41,218 bases of DNA from positions 456,756 to 497,973 of the forward strand of contig LSYV01000009.1 in the NCBI GenBank assembly GCA_001584585.1, written 5' to 3'. Below the pieces are notes generated by a model. The model was not told the origin of the DNA. It did not search any database and was given only the letters and a program-made list of their open reading frames with translations. Numbering within the stretch: the first letter of the stretch is position 1; each line of letters opens with the position of its first letter. A program made the translations under genes and the position numbers. This stretch comes from Gonium pectorale (lineage: Eukaryota; Chlorophyta; Chlorophyceae; Chlamydomonadales; Volvocaceae). Positions 10,757-23,093 of the stretch are shown here, piece by piece.

Positions 10757-13700
10757 TCATCCAACTCTCAGGCGCGCACGCTCGCTGTCACAGCCGGACA
10801 GCCTTGCCGGCCGCCAGCACTTCTTGGCATGTGGCAACGGCCCACAGCCCTTATTTCTGCCCTGGGGCTCCGGAGCCCACCACAGCGGCAAAAACACCGG
10901 CCGGTCGCACACCTGGAACCCGGGCAAGGGGATGTGTACAATGGACGCGCCCGCAGGCGTCCACAGGTGCACCTTGGTGGCTCCCGTCACCACCGCCAGC
11001 GTGCTGCCCTGACGGGTCAGATCGCGACGGTGGGCAGGCGTCAAGAGGGGATTTAACTAGAGAGGCCTTGGGCTGAGATGCAGGATAAGCATATCCAACA
11101 CTTGAGTGTGCCATTACTGGAATCAAATGCAAATCGGTTGTGGCAATGTACGGCTTTATCATTTGCGCTCCCTCCCTGCGTGGCGCCGTCAAGAGGAGAA
11201 TTGGAGGCGCCCTGCACCACACCCTGCGATGTACCTGCCTTAGCCCCCGTCAGCGGCCCAACCTCTCCCACCTACCTGCGGCGCCCACGCCAGGTCTGTC
11301 ACCGGCGCCATGTGCAGGAGCACTGCCCCCAGCTCCATGGAGCCAAGGTCCCACACCCACACCGCAGGCCCGGAGCTGTCCTCAACGGTGGCCAGGAAGC
11401 GACCGTCGCCGCTCCAGGCGCAGCGGCCTGTGGTCGGGTTAAGAAGGAGGGGCAAGGAAAAGGGTCAGCGCAAAGCCGAAAAGCGAAGCTAGCCCACATA
11501 TACTGGGGAGCATTGAGGACCTAGCCCTGCAAGCTGGAGCGTGCCTGCCCACGGCGTTAGGGAGGATTTGCGCCTGGACTGCCATGGCTCACCGACGCCG
11601 ATCTTGGGCGACGGCGCGTCTAGCGGCGGGTTCAGGCGGGGAACCGAAGCGGGCAGCGGCGTGATGACGTACTTGGAGCGCGCGGCGGGGTCCAGCGACC
11701 GGGCCGTGGAGGACGGGCCCGGTCCAGGCTCGTCCAGCTCCTGACGGAGTTTGTGCGGGGAGGGTGTGCAGGGAGGGATGGAGGTGCTCCGTGTGAGAAG
11801 AGGGTGAGCCGGCAAGTCGCCGCATGGGGGGGTCCAGGTCACGAGCAGAGGAGACAGTACAAAGCCCGGAAGCGCAGCGCTGGAAGAACAGTTGTGAGCG
11901 CAAAGCGCCCGGCTCTCTCATGGCCGTATTACTGCTCGCCCATTCCACAGATAAATGAGTGCTGATCAAACACCAACAACAGTCTATGAGCGCTTTTCAC
12001 AAGGAACACCGGCAGGCAAATCCCTATGACCGCTGCGATGCTGGACGGAACCCCACGCTCCCACACACCCCAGCGCCCGCCCTCTTGCCTCGCTGTACAC
12101 CACTACCCCTGCCGGCCCGTCCAGCCGTCCGGGATGCTCCGCCTCCAGCAGCGGCTGCCAGCTCACGTGGTTGAGCAGGCGGGCCACCCGGTCGAAGGAG
12201 CCCACCGCAAGCAGCTCGCCGGCGGGGCTCCAGGACACGCACTGAGGGCCGGCGGGGGGAGGCGGGGAGGGGGGGCCTGGGAGGGAGCGCCACACGCAGC
12301 CTCAAGGCAATCAAGGAGCACGGCAGTAGTGGCTCGGCAGTTTATCCCTGGGGCTGAGAAGCTATCCAAGGAGCTCGGAAACGGCGCAGCCAGTGGAAGG
12401 GGAGGGGCAGGGACGGTGGCCGGATGGGCATGTGCACAAAAGGGCTTGGAGTTGCCTCGGCCCCGGCTATGTGAGCCACCTTCCTCCTTCAATTCATCCG
12501 CCCCACGACCAAGGTCGCGGTAAATAACGCTTCCCACAAAGCTCCTCCGGCGAGGAACGCCTTTGTTCCCGCTGTCCTAGACGACCACCTACCTTGACCC
12601 CCAGCGCCTCGGGGCCGTACGCCGCGTAGGTGGCCAGCGTTGCCCCGCTGCTGGCGTCCAGCAGGGCCACCTGGGGCACGGTCAAGCGGGCGGGCGACAG
12701 GGGGCAAGGCAGGACTTTGTGTGTTTAAAGCATATGATCACTTCACGGGCGGTGGAGGAAGACCGAGGAGGCTGCTGATACAATGAGTGCGCTTCTCGGC
12801 TGTTTGTACTTGCTTGCCTGACTCATGCTTAGGCCTCCAGGGACGGCGGGACCTCTCCATTGCGCCGCAAGATCTTCATGGACAGCCTTTCACTATGGCA
12901 GTTACGTGCAGGCACCTCTAAGGACCCTACCACCGCAGTTACACAAGGACAGCAAACCCACCTACCTTATACTGCAAGCAGCTGTCCCAAACCGCCAGCA
13001 CGCCCCCCTCGGGCGACCAGGCCAGGTCCGCAGCGTCCGATGTGGGCAGCGGAAAGCGCGCCGCCTCGCCCCAGCTGCTCGTGTCGTACACCGTCACCCA
13101 GTCCTTCATCTCAGAGCGCTGGGGCAGGTGGGGGTTACAACAAAAGTAAAACATCATCCAGGTCTTGCCAGGTGACAGGCGAGCCGGTGGTAAGTAGGGC
13201 GGGCGCCAGTCCAGCTGGCATTCTAAGCCAACTGCGCAGCAACAGCGACGCATGCCCGCGTTCGTTTGTCGCAGCGTACACACTCTCCAGATTCGGCAAA
13301 GGTCCGCCCAAGGCTTGCGTGCCCCTAATACGCAACCCGCCCATGTGCCCCGCCCCGTAACCCCGGTCTTGTCACGCCCACCTCCAGCACCGCCAGGTGT
13401 GCCCCGTCAGCGCTGAACGCGGCACCCGCGCGCACGTGCTTGGGACCCCGCAGGTAGGCGCACGAGCGCTCGCGCAGGCTCCACACCGTGACCCGGAGCC
13501 CGAATTCCGAGGTGGCCAGCACGCACGAGCCGTCGGGGCTCCAGCGGACTGAGGCCACGCCCGCGGGGCCCTCGTCGATCTTACAGCTCCAATCGGGGGA
13601 GTCCACCGACCACACCTGTGCAGGGGCAGGAGCAGAGCGTAGGCGGGGGTTTAGAGTTGTGCAAGAGGATCAGTAGTCTTGCTGCGCTGGCGGCGTTGTA

Positions 13701-14339
13701 CTGCGTGGAGCGAGTGCTGGTCGCAACCTCGTCTTGGCCCAGGCACGGGACGAGACCCGTGGGCTGCATCAATCAATCAGTGATGGCGCCGACAGCACAT
13801 GTGGCAGCTGGATGGAGCCGCGGCCATACTGCAGGACCCAAAGGCCTTCCGCGTGTCCTCCGCCTTCTCAGGGTATTAGTATGGTGTCGCCCTACCTGGA
13901 TAATGCCTCGGGAGAAGAGCCCCACCAGCACATAGGTAGAGTTGGGCGACCACTCCAGGCTGGTGACCAAAACGTGACCAGGTGTCAAACACCAGGCAAA
14001 GATGGCCGGGAATGTCGGGGAATGTCGGAAAGTAGGGGTCATCGGCGTGGCTAGATGCCGTCAGCAGCTGATGCGAACCCCCTTAATCTTGCCATGCACG
14101 CTCCGCCCCACCACCCCGTCCCCCCTCCCGGCCAGCTCTCGAGCATGTGCCACGCTAACGGATAGTCCCTCTAAAACGCACCTGTCGATTCGGTCGAGGC
14201 ACGGATATAGCTGCACAACGCGCTGCGTCTCCACCTCGCGGATAATTAGCCGATGCTCAACCGCTGCCGCTGTAAACTGCCCGTCCGGTGAGAACACAGG
14301 AGCTGGGCCCGAACATCGATAGCCCTCACTAAAGTCCAT
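10757..14339 (-). CDS. WRAP73: WD40-repeat protein WRAP73 (WDR8 family)
   Basis: Nine exons on the minus strand: 14339-14182, 13959-13896, 13615-13382, 13118-12966, 12670-12593, 12241-about 12065, 11740-11593, 11427-11276 and 11008-10757. Phases agree throughout and give 471 aa, against about 460 in human WRAP73. The order of family segments is clear: N-terminal MDFSEGYRCS with FSPDGQ; LYPCLDRI; LEWSPNS; the KIDEGPAG segment with WSPDG; DWVTVYD; AVWDSCLQYK; VSWSPAGELLAVGS; RLLNHVSW; SPKIGVG; VWVWDLG; and HLWTPAG. The family forms beta-propellers and, with SSX2IP and minus-end kinesin, acts at centrosomes, spindle poles and centrioles (established for yeast, fly and vertebrates). A basal-body role is the natural inference in a flagellate. 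The exon 6 donor and the last ~35 residues are uncertain. Confidence 0.9.
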
Positions 14340-14685
14340 TTCCCGCAGGGCCGGGTTACCGAATCGTCTGTCAGCTCAGCTGTCGGTGCGTATTCTTGTC
14401 AATGGTCGTAACAACAGCTTGAATCATGCTTTCACCGGGTCGTCCTATCCTGCGCCTCGCTATGATGCTGTCCTTCCAGTTCCGGATGGAATTCTTCTTA
14501 CCGCGCTTGCAGTAAAGCTCGCTGTTCCTCCGATAGACGCAATTGTGTAATTGTTTGCACCCCTTTCTTCTGGATGTTGCAACGAATCCAGGTTCTTGAC
14601 GGTTTCCGTTGTGAGCGCGGACACACATTGGCGCAATATTGAACGTTTGGGAAAAGTGAATAGGTGTTTATTTCTCTGTCGTTAA
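14340..14685. promoter_or_regulatory. Divergent promoter region of WRAP73 and GLDH
   Basis: These 346 bp separate the two start codons and must contain both 5' UTRs and a shared promoter. The segment 14500-14690 is less GC-rich than the flanks. I see no confident TATA box. Confidence 0.6.
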
Positions 14686-17600
14686 ATGAACAAAATGAGG
14701 CGCCTGCCTTGGAGCGGGAGCCACTTCGGCGCTTGGGCGAGACACTTTCAGACGCAAAGAGCTCTTTTGGCTGAAGGGAGCATTCCGCCCTACTTTCGAG
14801 GTGAGCACGCGTCGGAAGCATCTAGCGGTCCTTGCCACGCTGCCCCTCGCACCGCTCTGCCGTGTCCGGTGGTCTGCGTGGGGACCTGCGCGCGAGCCGT
14901 TGCCGAATAGTGCAAGGCGTGCCGTGTGGGCCGGTAGTCGCAACGGCGCTAGTCCTCGTGGTCCTCCTGGTCGTCACTCCGGACGGGGCCGAGCCCATTC
15001 ACATGAGAAACTGCAATGTTTTGCCCCCCCCCAAAGCCCTTCATAGATAGAGGCAGCACCACCCGCAAACCCCGTATACCCCTCCCCCGCTCACCGTTCC
15101 CATTTCACACTGTTGGGTTCACCCCTCCTGCCAACGCCCCGTCACCTTTCGCGCTTTCAGATCTGGGCCGCGCTGGCGGTGCCGCAGCGACCGCTGGCGA
15201 GTCCGTCGGCGGCGCTGCTGGCGTGGGCGGTCCCTACGGCGGGCCGCTCCCGCGCAGCTACGGCCCCTATCAGAGCCCCGGGCGGAGGCTGCTTGGCAAC
15301 ATGCTGCGTGTGCTGCTGCCAGTCAGCGGCGTCTCGCTATTTTGGTACGCCTACACGCACCCAGACGAGGTGCGTAATTGAAGCGTGGGGGTGCGTGGGT
15401 GTGGGGGTGTTGTGGTGCAACGCCAGCCGCCTCCCGCCCGACGCACGACACCTGGGCACGGCAGTCGCGGGGTGAGCCTCCACTGGAGTCACCTCCACTG
15501 GAGTCTGCCGTAGCAAATCCCACTATGAAACCCAACACATGTCCGAGACGGTTCAGGTGGTTTGGTCAACCCCTGCTCCCGAATTGCCGCTTCCCACGAC
15601 CCTACTGCATGGAGTGTGTACGCTGCCCTTCCTTCTCGGTGGCCCACATTCACGGCGCCCACCCCACCCCGCCTTCGCCCCCGCCTCCGCAACCCCCCGC
15701 CCTCCCCTCCAGGACTCGCTCGTCGGCCGCAAGCTGCCCCCCGAGCTGCAGTACCTGGCGTCCGACCAGACGCCCAACTCTGACACGCTCACCAACTGGA
15801 GCGGCACACACGAGGCCACGCCCAGGTGGGGCGGAGGGGGCCGCAGGGCGGGGCGGGAAAGCCGATTCCCGGCACATACGTTGCTGACGGCCGGGCGGGG
15901 ACTCGAGGGGCTGTCACAGCCGCCATCGTAGAGTGCCGACCGCTGGAGCCACGGCCTCGCAAGCTCCAGCCCTGTTGCCATACGAGCCCCCCGCTGCCAC
16001 CCCGCGCCGCCGAGCCACCTCCCCTGCCTATAGTTAAGTCGTTGCCCTGCCGTCGCTCTTCAGCTTTGCCCCACCCCGCCTCCCCGCCCTTGGCCCGAGC
16101 CTCCCCCCGCCCCCTGCGTATGCACCCCGCACGACACCCGCCGTCCTGGAGAATGCAGCTGGCTTCCAGTCCCTCGTCATGTAATCCTCAACCCTCGTAT
16201 CAACCCTCGTCGCCTCCGCCGCCAGGCGCTATTTCCATCCCGAGCGGGAGTCCGATGTGGAGGCCTTCCTGCGCGTCGCGGCCACCCGCGGGGACCGCCT
16301 GCGCCCCGCCGGCAGCGGGCTGAGCCCCAACGGCAGCGCCCTCAGCCGCGAGGGCGTGCTGGCGCTGGGGGCCATGGACCGCGTGCTGTCGGTCGACCGG
16401 GACAAGAAGCAGGTGGGGGCGGAGGGCGGCGACGGCGAGGGCCGGGAGGTCGGAGGGCCGGAGAGGACAGTGGCGTGGGGGTGGCGGCCATGTGACACGC
16501 GCGCGTTGCCCCCCAGTTGCCATGGTTGCCTGCACCGCTGGTCAAGTGCTTACTAGTACTCAGCCCGCCCCCTTCCCCGCGTGCCCCGTGTCCCCGCCCG
16601 CAGGTGACGGTGCAGGCGGGCTGCCGAGTGCAGGCCCTGGCGGACGCGCTGGCGCCGCACGGGCTGACGCTGCAAAACTACGCGTCGATCCGGGAGCAGC
16701 AGATCGGCGGCATCACGCAGGTGGGGGCGGGCTGGGGGGCGGGAGGGCGGGTGGTTGAGCGGGCAAGCCGGAGCGCATCGGGAAGCGCGCAGCGGGGGGG
16801 CGCGGGGCTGACAAAAGCGGGAGTTCACCTCACAGCACGGAGGTGGGGGCCCAGTGGGCAGGTGGGAGCCGGAGGTCGGCGCAGCACGGGGATTGGGCCG
16901 GGCCCCGCGGACCCGCCTACGACCCCCCACACACACACATGTACATGTACGTGTGTTCCATTTCAACACACACTCACAAACTCCACCCGCTTCCCCACCC
17001 CGCAGGTCGGCGCGCACGGCACGGGCCCCCGCATACCCCCCTGCGACGAGCAGGTGGTGGCCATGCGGCTGGCCACCCCCGGGCTGGGCGTCATCAACCT
17101 CAGCGAGGACGAGGAGCCGGAGCTGTTCAGGTGCGGGAGGTGGGGGTGGGGGGAGGGCGAGGATGTTGCCGTTGCCATCCTTGGGCAGACACACACGGGG
17201 TGCAGGGACATCACCCCTTCGACTGTCTCCGGAGCTGGGTCCTACACCGACGCCGTCACTTTCGCGCTTACGCTCGTCGTATGCGTTTTCCTTTTCAACA
17301 CACGGGGTGGTTCCACCTTTCACGCTCGTCACGACGGTGTACGGCGCGCCACACCCAGTCGTTATCGCGCCTCGTCCCGTCGGCCGTCGCACCTCGCGCT
17401 CCTCCCTCTCCAAGCCCCTCGCCCGCTCACCATCAAAGCCACCCTCAGCTCCACCGTCCGGCCCCTCGTCTGCTTCTCCCGCCCGTCAACCCCGACCCCT
17501 TAGCCTCGTGGAGACTGCCGTGGACGTTAAATGCGAGTTTACATGCCTAGGACCGCTCGGTGTTCCAATTCACTGAACACGCCCCACCCTCGTCCCCTTC

Positions 17601-20600
17601 GTCGTCGTTCGGCAGGCTGGCCCGCGTGGGGCTGGGCGCCCTGGGGGTCATGACGCAGGTATGGCCAGGGGGGGCTCAGGCCAGGCGGGAGGGGGCAGCC
17701 CTACCTCACATGCGAGGGCTGCCGCTTGCTTGTCGGTGGCAGAGCGCTGCCACGTTGACAGGTGCACAGGAGGCGACACGGGCGCCGGCGTATTTGCATG
17801 ACGGCCACCGTCCCGTTCCGCACTCACCCACCAGCTGCTCGAGTGTGGTATCTTGTGTGCAGATTCCCCGGTGGCGTGCGGCGCTTGGCCGCCCTCCTTG
17901 CATTCAGCCCTCCACCTCCATCCCGTCGTCAGGGTCTCGCTGCTCTCGCTCCTCGTCCCACCTGCCTCCCATCCGTCCCCTCATCCACCCCTTCCACCTA
18001 CTCGCCCACCCACTCGCTCCGCTCCCAGGCTACGCTCCGGGTTGTCCCGCGCCACCAGCTCATAGAGCGCACCTTCACCGCCACCCCCGCCGAGGTGCGC
18101 CGCAACCACGTGGCCTGGCTGCAGCAGAACAAGCACATCAAGTGAGCGGGGCCGGCAGGGCGAGCCGTGGGATGGTCCCGTCTGGGCAAGCCGGGAGGAG
18201 CCTCGAGGGCCCTGGCGCAGTCGTGGGGCTGTGGCGCAGTGCCGGGAACGTTCGCCGTCGTTCTAGGAGTCCCGCCCACTGCACCCGCCAAAAGCTTCTG
18301 CGATAACAGTGCTCTCCGAGCTCTGGAAATCCGCACCACCCCACCACTCCGACCCACCAGGCCCCACCCCGCACCCGGTGGTTCGGAATGGCATGCGCCT
18401 TAGGGCCTGTCTGGTAGATAAGCCCACTATTCCTGTGACCCCGCACCCCGTACCCTCCCGCCCGCACAGGTACCTGTACATCCCCTACACCGACACGGTG
18501 GTGGTGGTCACGGCCAACCCGCCGGCCAGCAGCGAGCAGCTGCGCGAGGCGCAGCAGGCGGCCGCGACGGCAGCCCACGGGCCCGAGCAGCGCACAGAGG
18601 CGCTCAGGTGTGTGATGATGCCGTAATGCCGTCGTGTGCGTACGTGTGTGTGTGTGTGTGACTCGGTTGTCAGCAGTCGCCATGCTCGGCCCGGGACACC
18701 GTTGCCTATTGCTCAGCCCGGGACACCGTTGCCTATTGCCTATGCCTCCGTGCGTGACTGCCGCCAGGAGTCGCAACGCGCCTTTACTTAGAACCTGAAC
18801 GGAACGCACTCTCCCCTTCACCGACCCCGCCCAGGCGGCTCTACGCCTCCGTCACCCCCGCCACGCCCGCGGCCGCGCCCTCCGCGGCCGTGCCCTCGTA
18901 CTCCGGCCCCGCGCCCGGACCCGCCTCCACTGCCTCTTCCTCTCCCTCCACCGCCGCCTCCGACCCGGGCGCCGGCCTGAGCGGCCCGCAGCTGCGCGAC
19001 GCGCTGCTCGCCTCCGGCCCCGGCCCGCTCGACCCCAAGTGGGTGGCATCCGTGAACGCCGCTGAGGCCGAGTACTGGCGGCGCAGCGCGGGCACCAGGG
19101 TGGGCTACAGCGACCAGGTGGGGCCAGCACGCGCGGGAGGGGGGGAGGGGGGCAGCGGAAGGGACGCCGCGTGGGCCCAGAGCTCGGCAACGTTTGGTGG
19201 AGCTGCACGTACCTTTACGCGCGCATACGTATGGAATGATGTGGTTGTCATGTTTTGACCGCGCCGTCGCGTTGTGAGGGGAGTGAATGCTTGTTGTGCG
19301 GGGCGCCCCACGGCAACGCAGATCCTGGGCTTCGACTGCGGCGGGCAGCAGTGGGTGCTGGAGGCGGCGCTGCCGGTGGCGCCCTCGCTGGACGGGCTGC
19401 GCCCCGGGGCTAGGACCAAGGACCTGGACTTCGTGGAGGCGCTGATGGCGGAGATTGAGAGGTGCGCGGGCGGCGGGGAGTGGAGCGGGCGAGGTGGAAT
19501 GGGCGCCAGGGCGCAGGAGGTGGAGGAGGGGGGCGAGGCGGGTATCGGCAGGGGGTGCATTGGCATGGGGCCATGCGGGCCGGTGGTCGAGGTACAGAGA
19601 GGACGATCGGGGCAGGGTGGGCACAGGAAAGCGAGCGACGATGAGGCAGGGAGGGCGAGGTAGGTGAGGAGGTACGGTCCTCCCCAGATGACGGCAGCCA
19701 CTGGCGTACGATAAACTCTTGTGAGGAAGCAGTGTTCAATAAGCTGCCAGGACCAGCTCCGGTCGCACTGCTTCGCACTAACAAGTGTGAGCCACGGGCG
19801 GCTCTGCGCTAAGGCCCGCATGCGTTGTTGGAGTGCCCCTAGATTGCCAGGAAGCGCTCGCACCTGAGTCTCTACCCATCTTTCGTTCGGGCTTACCCGC
19901 CCGCGCTGCCCCGTCTCCACACGGCCCCAGGTCCCGCGTTCCGGCGCCGGCGCCCATCGAGGTGCGCTGGACGTCCGGCAGCTCCTCCCCGCTGTCGCCC
20001 GCCGCCGGGCCGCCCGAGTCGCTGCACTGCTGGGTGGGCGTCATCATGTACCTGCCCGACGAGCCGGAGCGGCGGGAGGCAGTCACGGCAGCGTGAGTGG
20101 CGACCCTCGCTCCTGCCGGTGGCCAGATGGCAGTTCGCGGAGTGCAACACAGGAGGCGGACGGGGTCATGGCGCGAGGGACGGGGGCAGCGAGGAGAGCC
20201 TGGGTTTCGGGGCCCGAGGGGAGGGGCGGATGGCGCGGCGCGGACGGCCCATGGTAGAGCTTAGCGGCAAAGCACCGGGCGCACGTGGGTTGAAGAGCCT
20301 GGTGCCGTAACAGCCTGCAGCCGCTTGCCGCGCGTCAACGCAGGCAGTCGCTGGCGCAGCACCACAGCGACTGAAGGCCTCTGTCCTCGACACCATATCC
20401 TGGCACCGCACAGCGCTTAGTCCCGACCCTTGATGCCTTGCGCCGCTCGCCGACCCTGCCCGCAGCTTCCGGGAGTACGCCCGACTGGTGGAGACCAAGC
20501 TAATGCCGCGCTTCAACGCCACGTGGCACTGGGCCAAGCTGGAGGCGGGGCCGGGGCGACGGCCCGAGGGCGAGATGGAGAAGGTGGTGGCTCCGCGCCT

Positions 20601-20763
20601 GGCCGCCCGCTTCGGGCCCGCGCTGGCGGCGCTGCGGCGCTACCGGGCGGTGCTGGACCCGAGCGGGACCCTGGGGAACAGCTGGCTGGACGCGGTGGTG
20701 GGGCCGGCGCCGCAGCAGGGGCAGCCCAGGGCAGCACAGGCGACGGCCGAGTCCAAGGCATAG
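14686..20763 (+). CDS. GLDH: L-galactono-1,4-lactone dehydrogenase, mitochondrial
   Basis: Thirteen exons join in frame to 680 aa: 14686-14800, 15161-15369, 15713-15825, 16226-16412, 16604-16720, 17006-17130, 17616-17658, 18029-18141, 18470-18607, 18835-19117, 19322-19461, 19931-20092 and 20466-20763. The enzyme oxidises L-galactono-1,4-lactone to ascorbate, passes electrons to cytochrome c, and in plants also helps complex I assembly. The N-terminus is an Arg-rich mitochondrial presequence. A membrane segment (LLGNMLRVLLPVSGVSLFW) follows in exon 2. Family motifs then appear in order: NWSGTHE, AGSGLSPNG, TVQAGCRVQ, IREQQIGGITQVGAHGTG, KHIKYLYIPYTDTVVVVT, ILGFDCGGQQWV, APIEVRW, GVIMYLP. The Leu of GSGLSPNG stands where covalent-FAD relatives have His, and the Glu-x-Arg of IEVRW matches the plant active-site pair. 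An Ala/Ser/Pro-rich insert in exon 10 (about 18890-18990) is algal. GT-AG borders are good throughout. Confidence 0.95.
17265..17302 (+). repeat. Dispersed 38-bp sequence, copy 1 (GLDH intron 6)
   Basis: About 38 bp beginning CGCTTACGCTCGTCG and ending CCTTTTCAACACA recurs at 22167-22204 with one difference. This copy lies inside the intron between GLDH exons 6 and 7. Confidence 0.8.
18684..18737 (+). repeat. 27-bp tandem duplication in a GLDH intron
   Basis: Two adjacent 27-bp units (18684-18710 and 18711-18737) differ at one base. They lie in the intron between GLDH exons 9 and 10, just after a (GT)n run at about 18640-18660. Confidence 0.85.
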
Positions 20764-20869
20764 CATGATGTGCTCCTGATTACGAAGGCTGGAGAGGAGG
20801 GGAGAGGGTTAGGACGGTTGAGGCTGTGACAGGGAGTGAGGTTGGGAGGGTCGGGAGGAACAGAGCATC

Positions 20870-20874
20870 TGTAA
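20870..20874 (+). promoter_or_regulatory. TGTAA poly(A) signal of GLDH
   Basis: TGTAA lies 107 bp after the GLDH stop codon and is the first such signal downstream, as expected for a chlorophycean 3' UTR. Confidence 0.6.
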
Positions 20875-22150
20875 TAGCGCGCAACTGCAAGGCGAGAGCA
20901 GTTGTTGGGCAGGCCTCTACAGACAGTCTCCAATGTGAGCGGCTGTTACTATCTTCAATCACTGCGTTCCTCCGATAGTAACCTAGGTTAGGCGCTACGG
21001 ATCTTAGGAAGCGAATGGGCCTCAGCCGATGGCCTTACACACGCAGAGCAGGCGGGGTGAAGGCCCGAGCCAACACCCCGCACGAGCGGGCCAGGCGCAA
21101 CAAGCGTTCTGGCGCTCGGCGCCCACACAACACACAGCCAACAGCAACCACGCGGGCAAGCAACAGGGCGGGCGGGTGGGGTCACCACACGGTGGCACTA
21201 AAAAGCAACGAGCTCTATAGTGGTACGCAGAACGCCTGCCTTGGCTCGTTGCGCGCCAAAAGACCGACGCTGCTGCCGTACAATCGCTAAGACCCTCCTC
21301 GCCAAACCATCTATTGTTGCGGACACCGTGTCGCCTCGTGTGCCCGTGTGCTACCCCGCCTGTGCGGCTCTGGGAGCCATCGTTGGGAGGCCTTAAGGAG
21401 TGAGTAGGCCTTGGTGTCAAAAATCTCAAAATGGACTTGCGGGTGCGGCGGCTCGGTCGTTCCTGCGGGCTGCTCCCCTGATACCCAACCAGCCTCGTCC
21501 CCAGAGGGTTTGGACCACCCGCGTGGGCGTCGCGCTCTGCGGCCCACAAGCCTGGCTCCCATGAAGCTTACCCTTGCGTGTAGCGGTGGTGCCGCTTGCG
21601 TGCAGAGAGGAGCCAGGCGTGCTGCGGTGCTGACCGGTGCCGGTGGGATGCAGTGGCGGTGGCCGCAGGTGCCAGTCCATGAAGCGTGTTGCAAGTATAA
21701 GTGCCCTGGGCGCCGGATGGGAGCGGCCCCGCCTGCCCCATTATGCGTCTGGCTCATACAGCCGTACGACCATACCGCATACCCCGCAACGGTGATTGCC
21801 CGAAGTCTAATCTGTGATTCGTTTGGGAAGCTCAACGACAATGTACGTCTTGTACACACAGCGAACGCAATGCAATCCATTTTGCACAGAATCTACATAC
21901 TTCCAGCAGCACAACCCTTCGCAGCCCGCAGCCCCTGCTGTATTCGCAACGGCAGCCCGCCTGAGACGCGCCAGCTACTCGGCCATTGCTGCAGTCTTCA
22001 GACAGACGGCGATAGGAAGACCACTGCGCCACACCACCCATCCATTGTTGTCCTGATTGAGAGGCCGTGCGCCCAGCCGCACGCGCGACACGCACCTGCC
22101 ATCATCTCCACACGCTTTGCAAAAGGGCCTGACCCCCGAGCCACACACAC

Positions 22151-22215
22151 ACACAGGGGGAGATCACGCTTACGCTCGTCGTATGCATTTTCCTTTTCAA
22201 CACAGGGGGAGATCA
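22151..22215 (+). repeat. Dispersed 38-bp sequence, copy 2, flanked by a 16-bp direct repeat
   Basis: The core at 22167-22204 matches 17265-17302. Here it is bracketed by two exact copies of ACACAGGGGGAGATCA (22151-22166 and 22200-22215). This looks like a small duplication or insertion footprint. Confidence 0.75.
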
Positions 22216-22340
22216 TGCAGTGCATCTCCCCAGGTCTGCGCCCGCCCCCAACGCCCATATCCATTTCCCAGAAGCTGCTTGGCGGGTGGCATCGCCAGCG
22301 GCAAAGCCCTACCCGCGCCATCCTGCGGACAACACACCAC

Positions 22341-22376
22341 TGCAAACTGAAACGCTGCAAACTGAAACGCTGCAAA
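22341..22376 (+). repeat. 15-bp tandem repeat
   Basis: Two perfect units of TGCAAACTGAAACGC followed by a partial third (TGCAAA). Confidence 0.85.
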
Positions 22377-23093
22377 GTGGTGACCCTCATCTATGGCCAT
22401 ACGCATCCAAAGGCGCCAGCAGGGTAAGCGTGGTCAAGGCAATACGGGCGAAGCCAATGAGCAGACCCGTCCCCCGCTCCGCAAAGCAGTGCTGCTCACA
22501 TGGCATACCGGTACAACCTTCTCCCACCGTACGACCGTAGCCGCTGCAGCGACACTAGCCTCCTGCGTCCCAAAGCGCAAACAGCCCACGTACGCACATG
22601 TGCGCAACAGGTACGGCCGCGCGCGCAGCCCTCGAAGCTGCCAAGCCGCTGAACCCCTACCCACAGTGTCGCCTCCCAAACGTAATCTAAGCAACGTAGC
22701 CAAGGAGCATCCCCGCCACGAGTCGACTAGCCCCGTGCATGACCACCAAAGTACTAGCGGTGTCGCCCGTCGGAGGCTTCGCGGAAAGTGCTTCGTGCAC
22801 TGATACGCCTCCCGTCTCAACGCACCCGGTTATGGTGCGTTGCACGCCTGCTCATGACTCATAGTACTACGGGTGTTGCCCGTCAGCAGCTGACTCGGCT
22901 AAGCTGTGTGTCGTGGTGCCGCTTCTTGCTCTACGGCCCAACTACACCCAATGACACCAAGGTGCTTTGCGCTCCTGCACACGCACTTCTCACAGCACTG
23001 GACTGAGTCCCTGCCGCCTCCGCCCGTCCTTCCATCGGCCATCGTGTATACTAACCAGCAAACTCGTAAGAGACCTGTGTAGCAGCCACCCCG

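Larger units (their letters stand above)
20875..23093. other. Convergent intergenic region between GLDH and RING gene copy 1
   Basis: Both flanking genes end here, so no promoter is required. Long open frames (minus 21311-21880; plus 21411-22427) have no domain, are Arg/Cys/His/Pro-rich and lack splice partners, so I treat them as chance. The region holds the second copy of the dispersed 38-bp sequence, a 15-bp tandem duplication, and two related stretches (TACTAGCGGTGTCGCCCGTC at about 22753 and TACTACGGGTGTTGCCCGTC at about 22865). These point to old repeat activity. Confidence 0.45.

Noticed and set aside
21311..22427. Long overlapping open frames on both strands (189 and 338 codons)
   Set aside because: Cys/His/Arg/Pro-rich shuffled composition and contains non-coding repeats; typical chance frames in GC-rich DNA.
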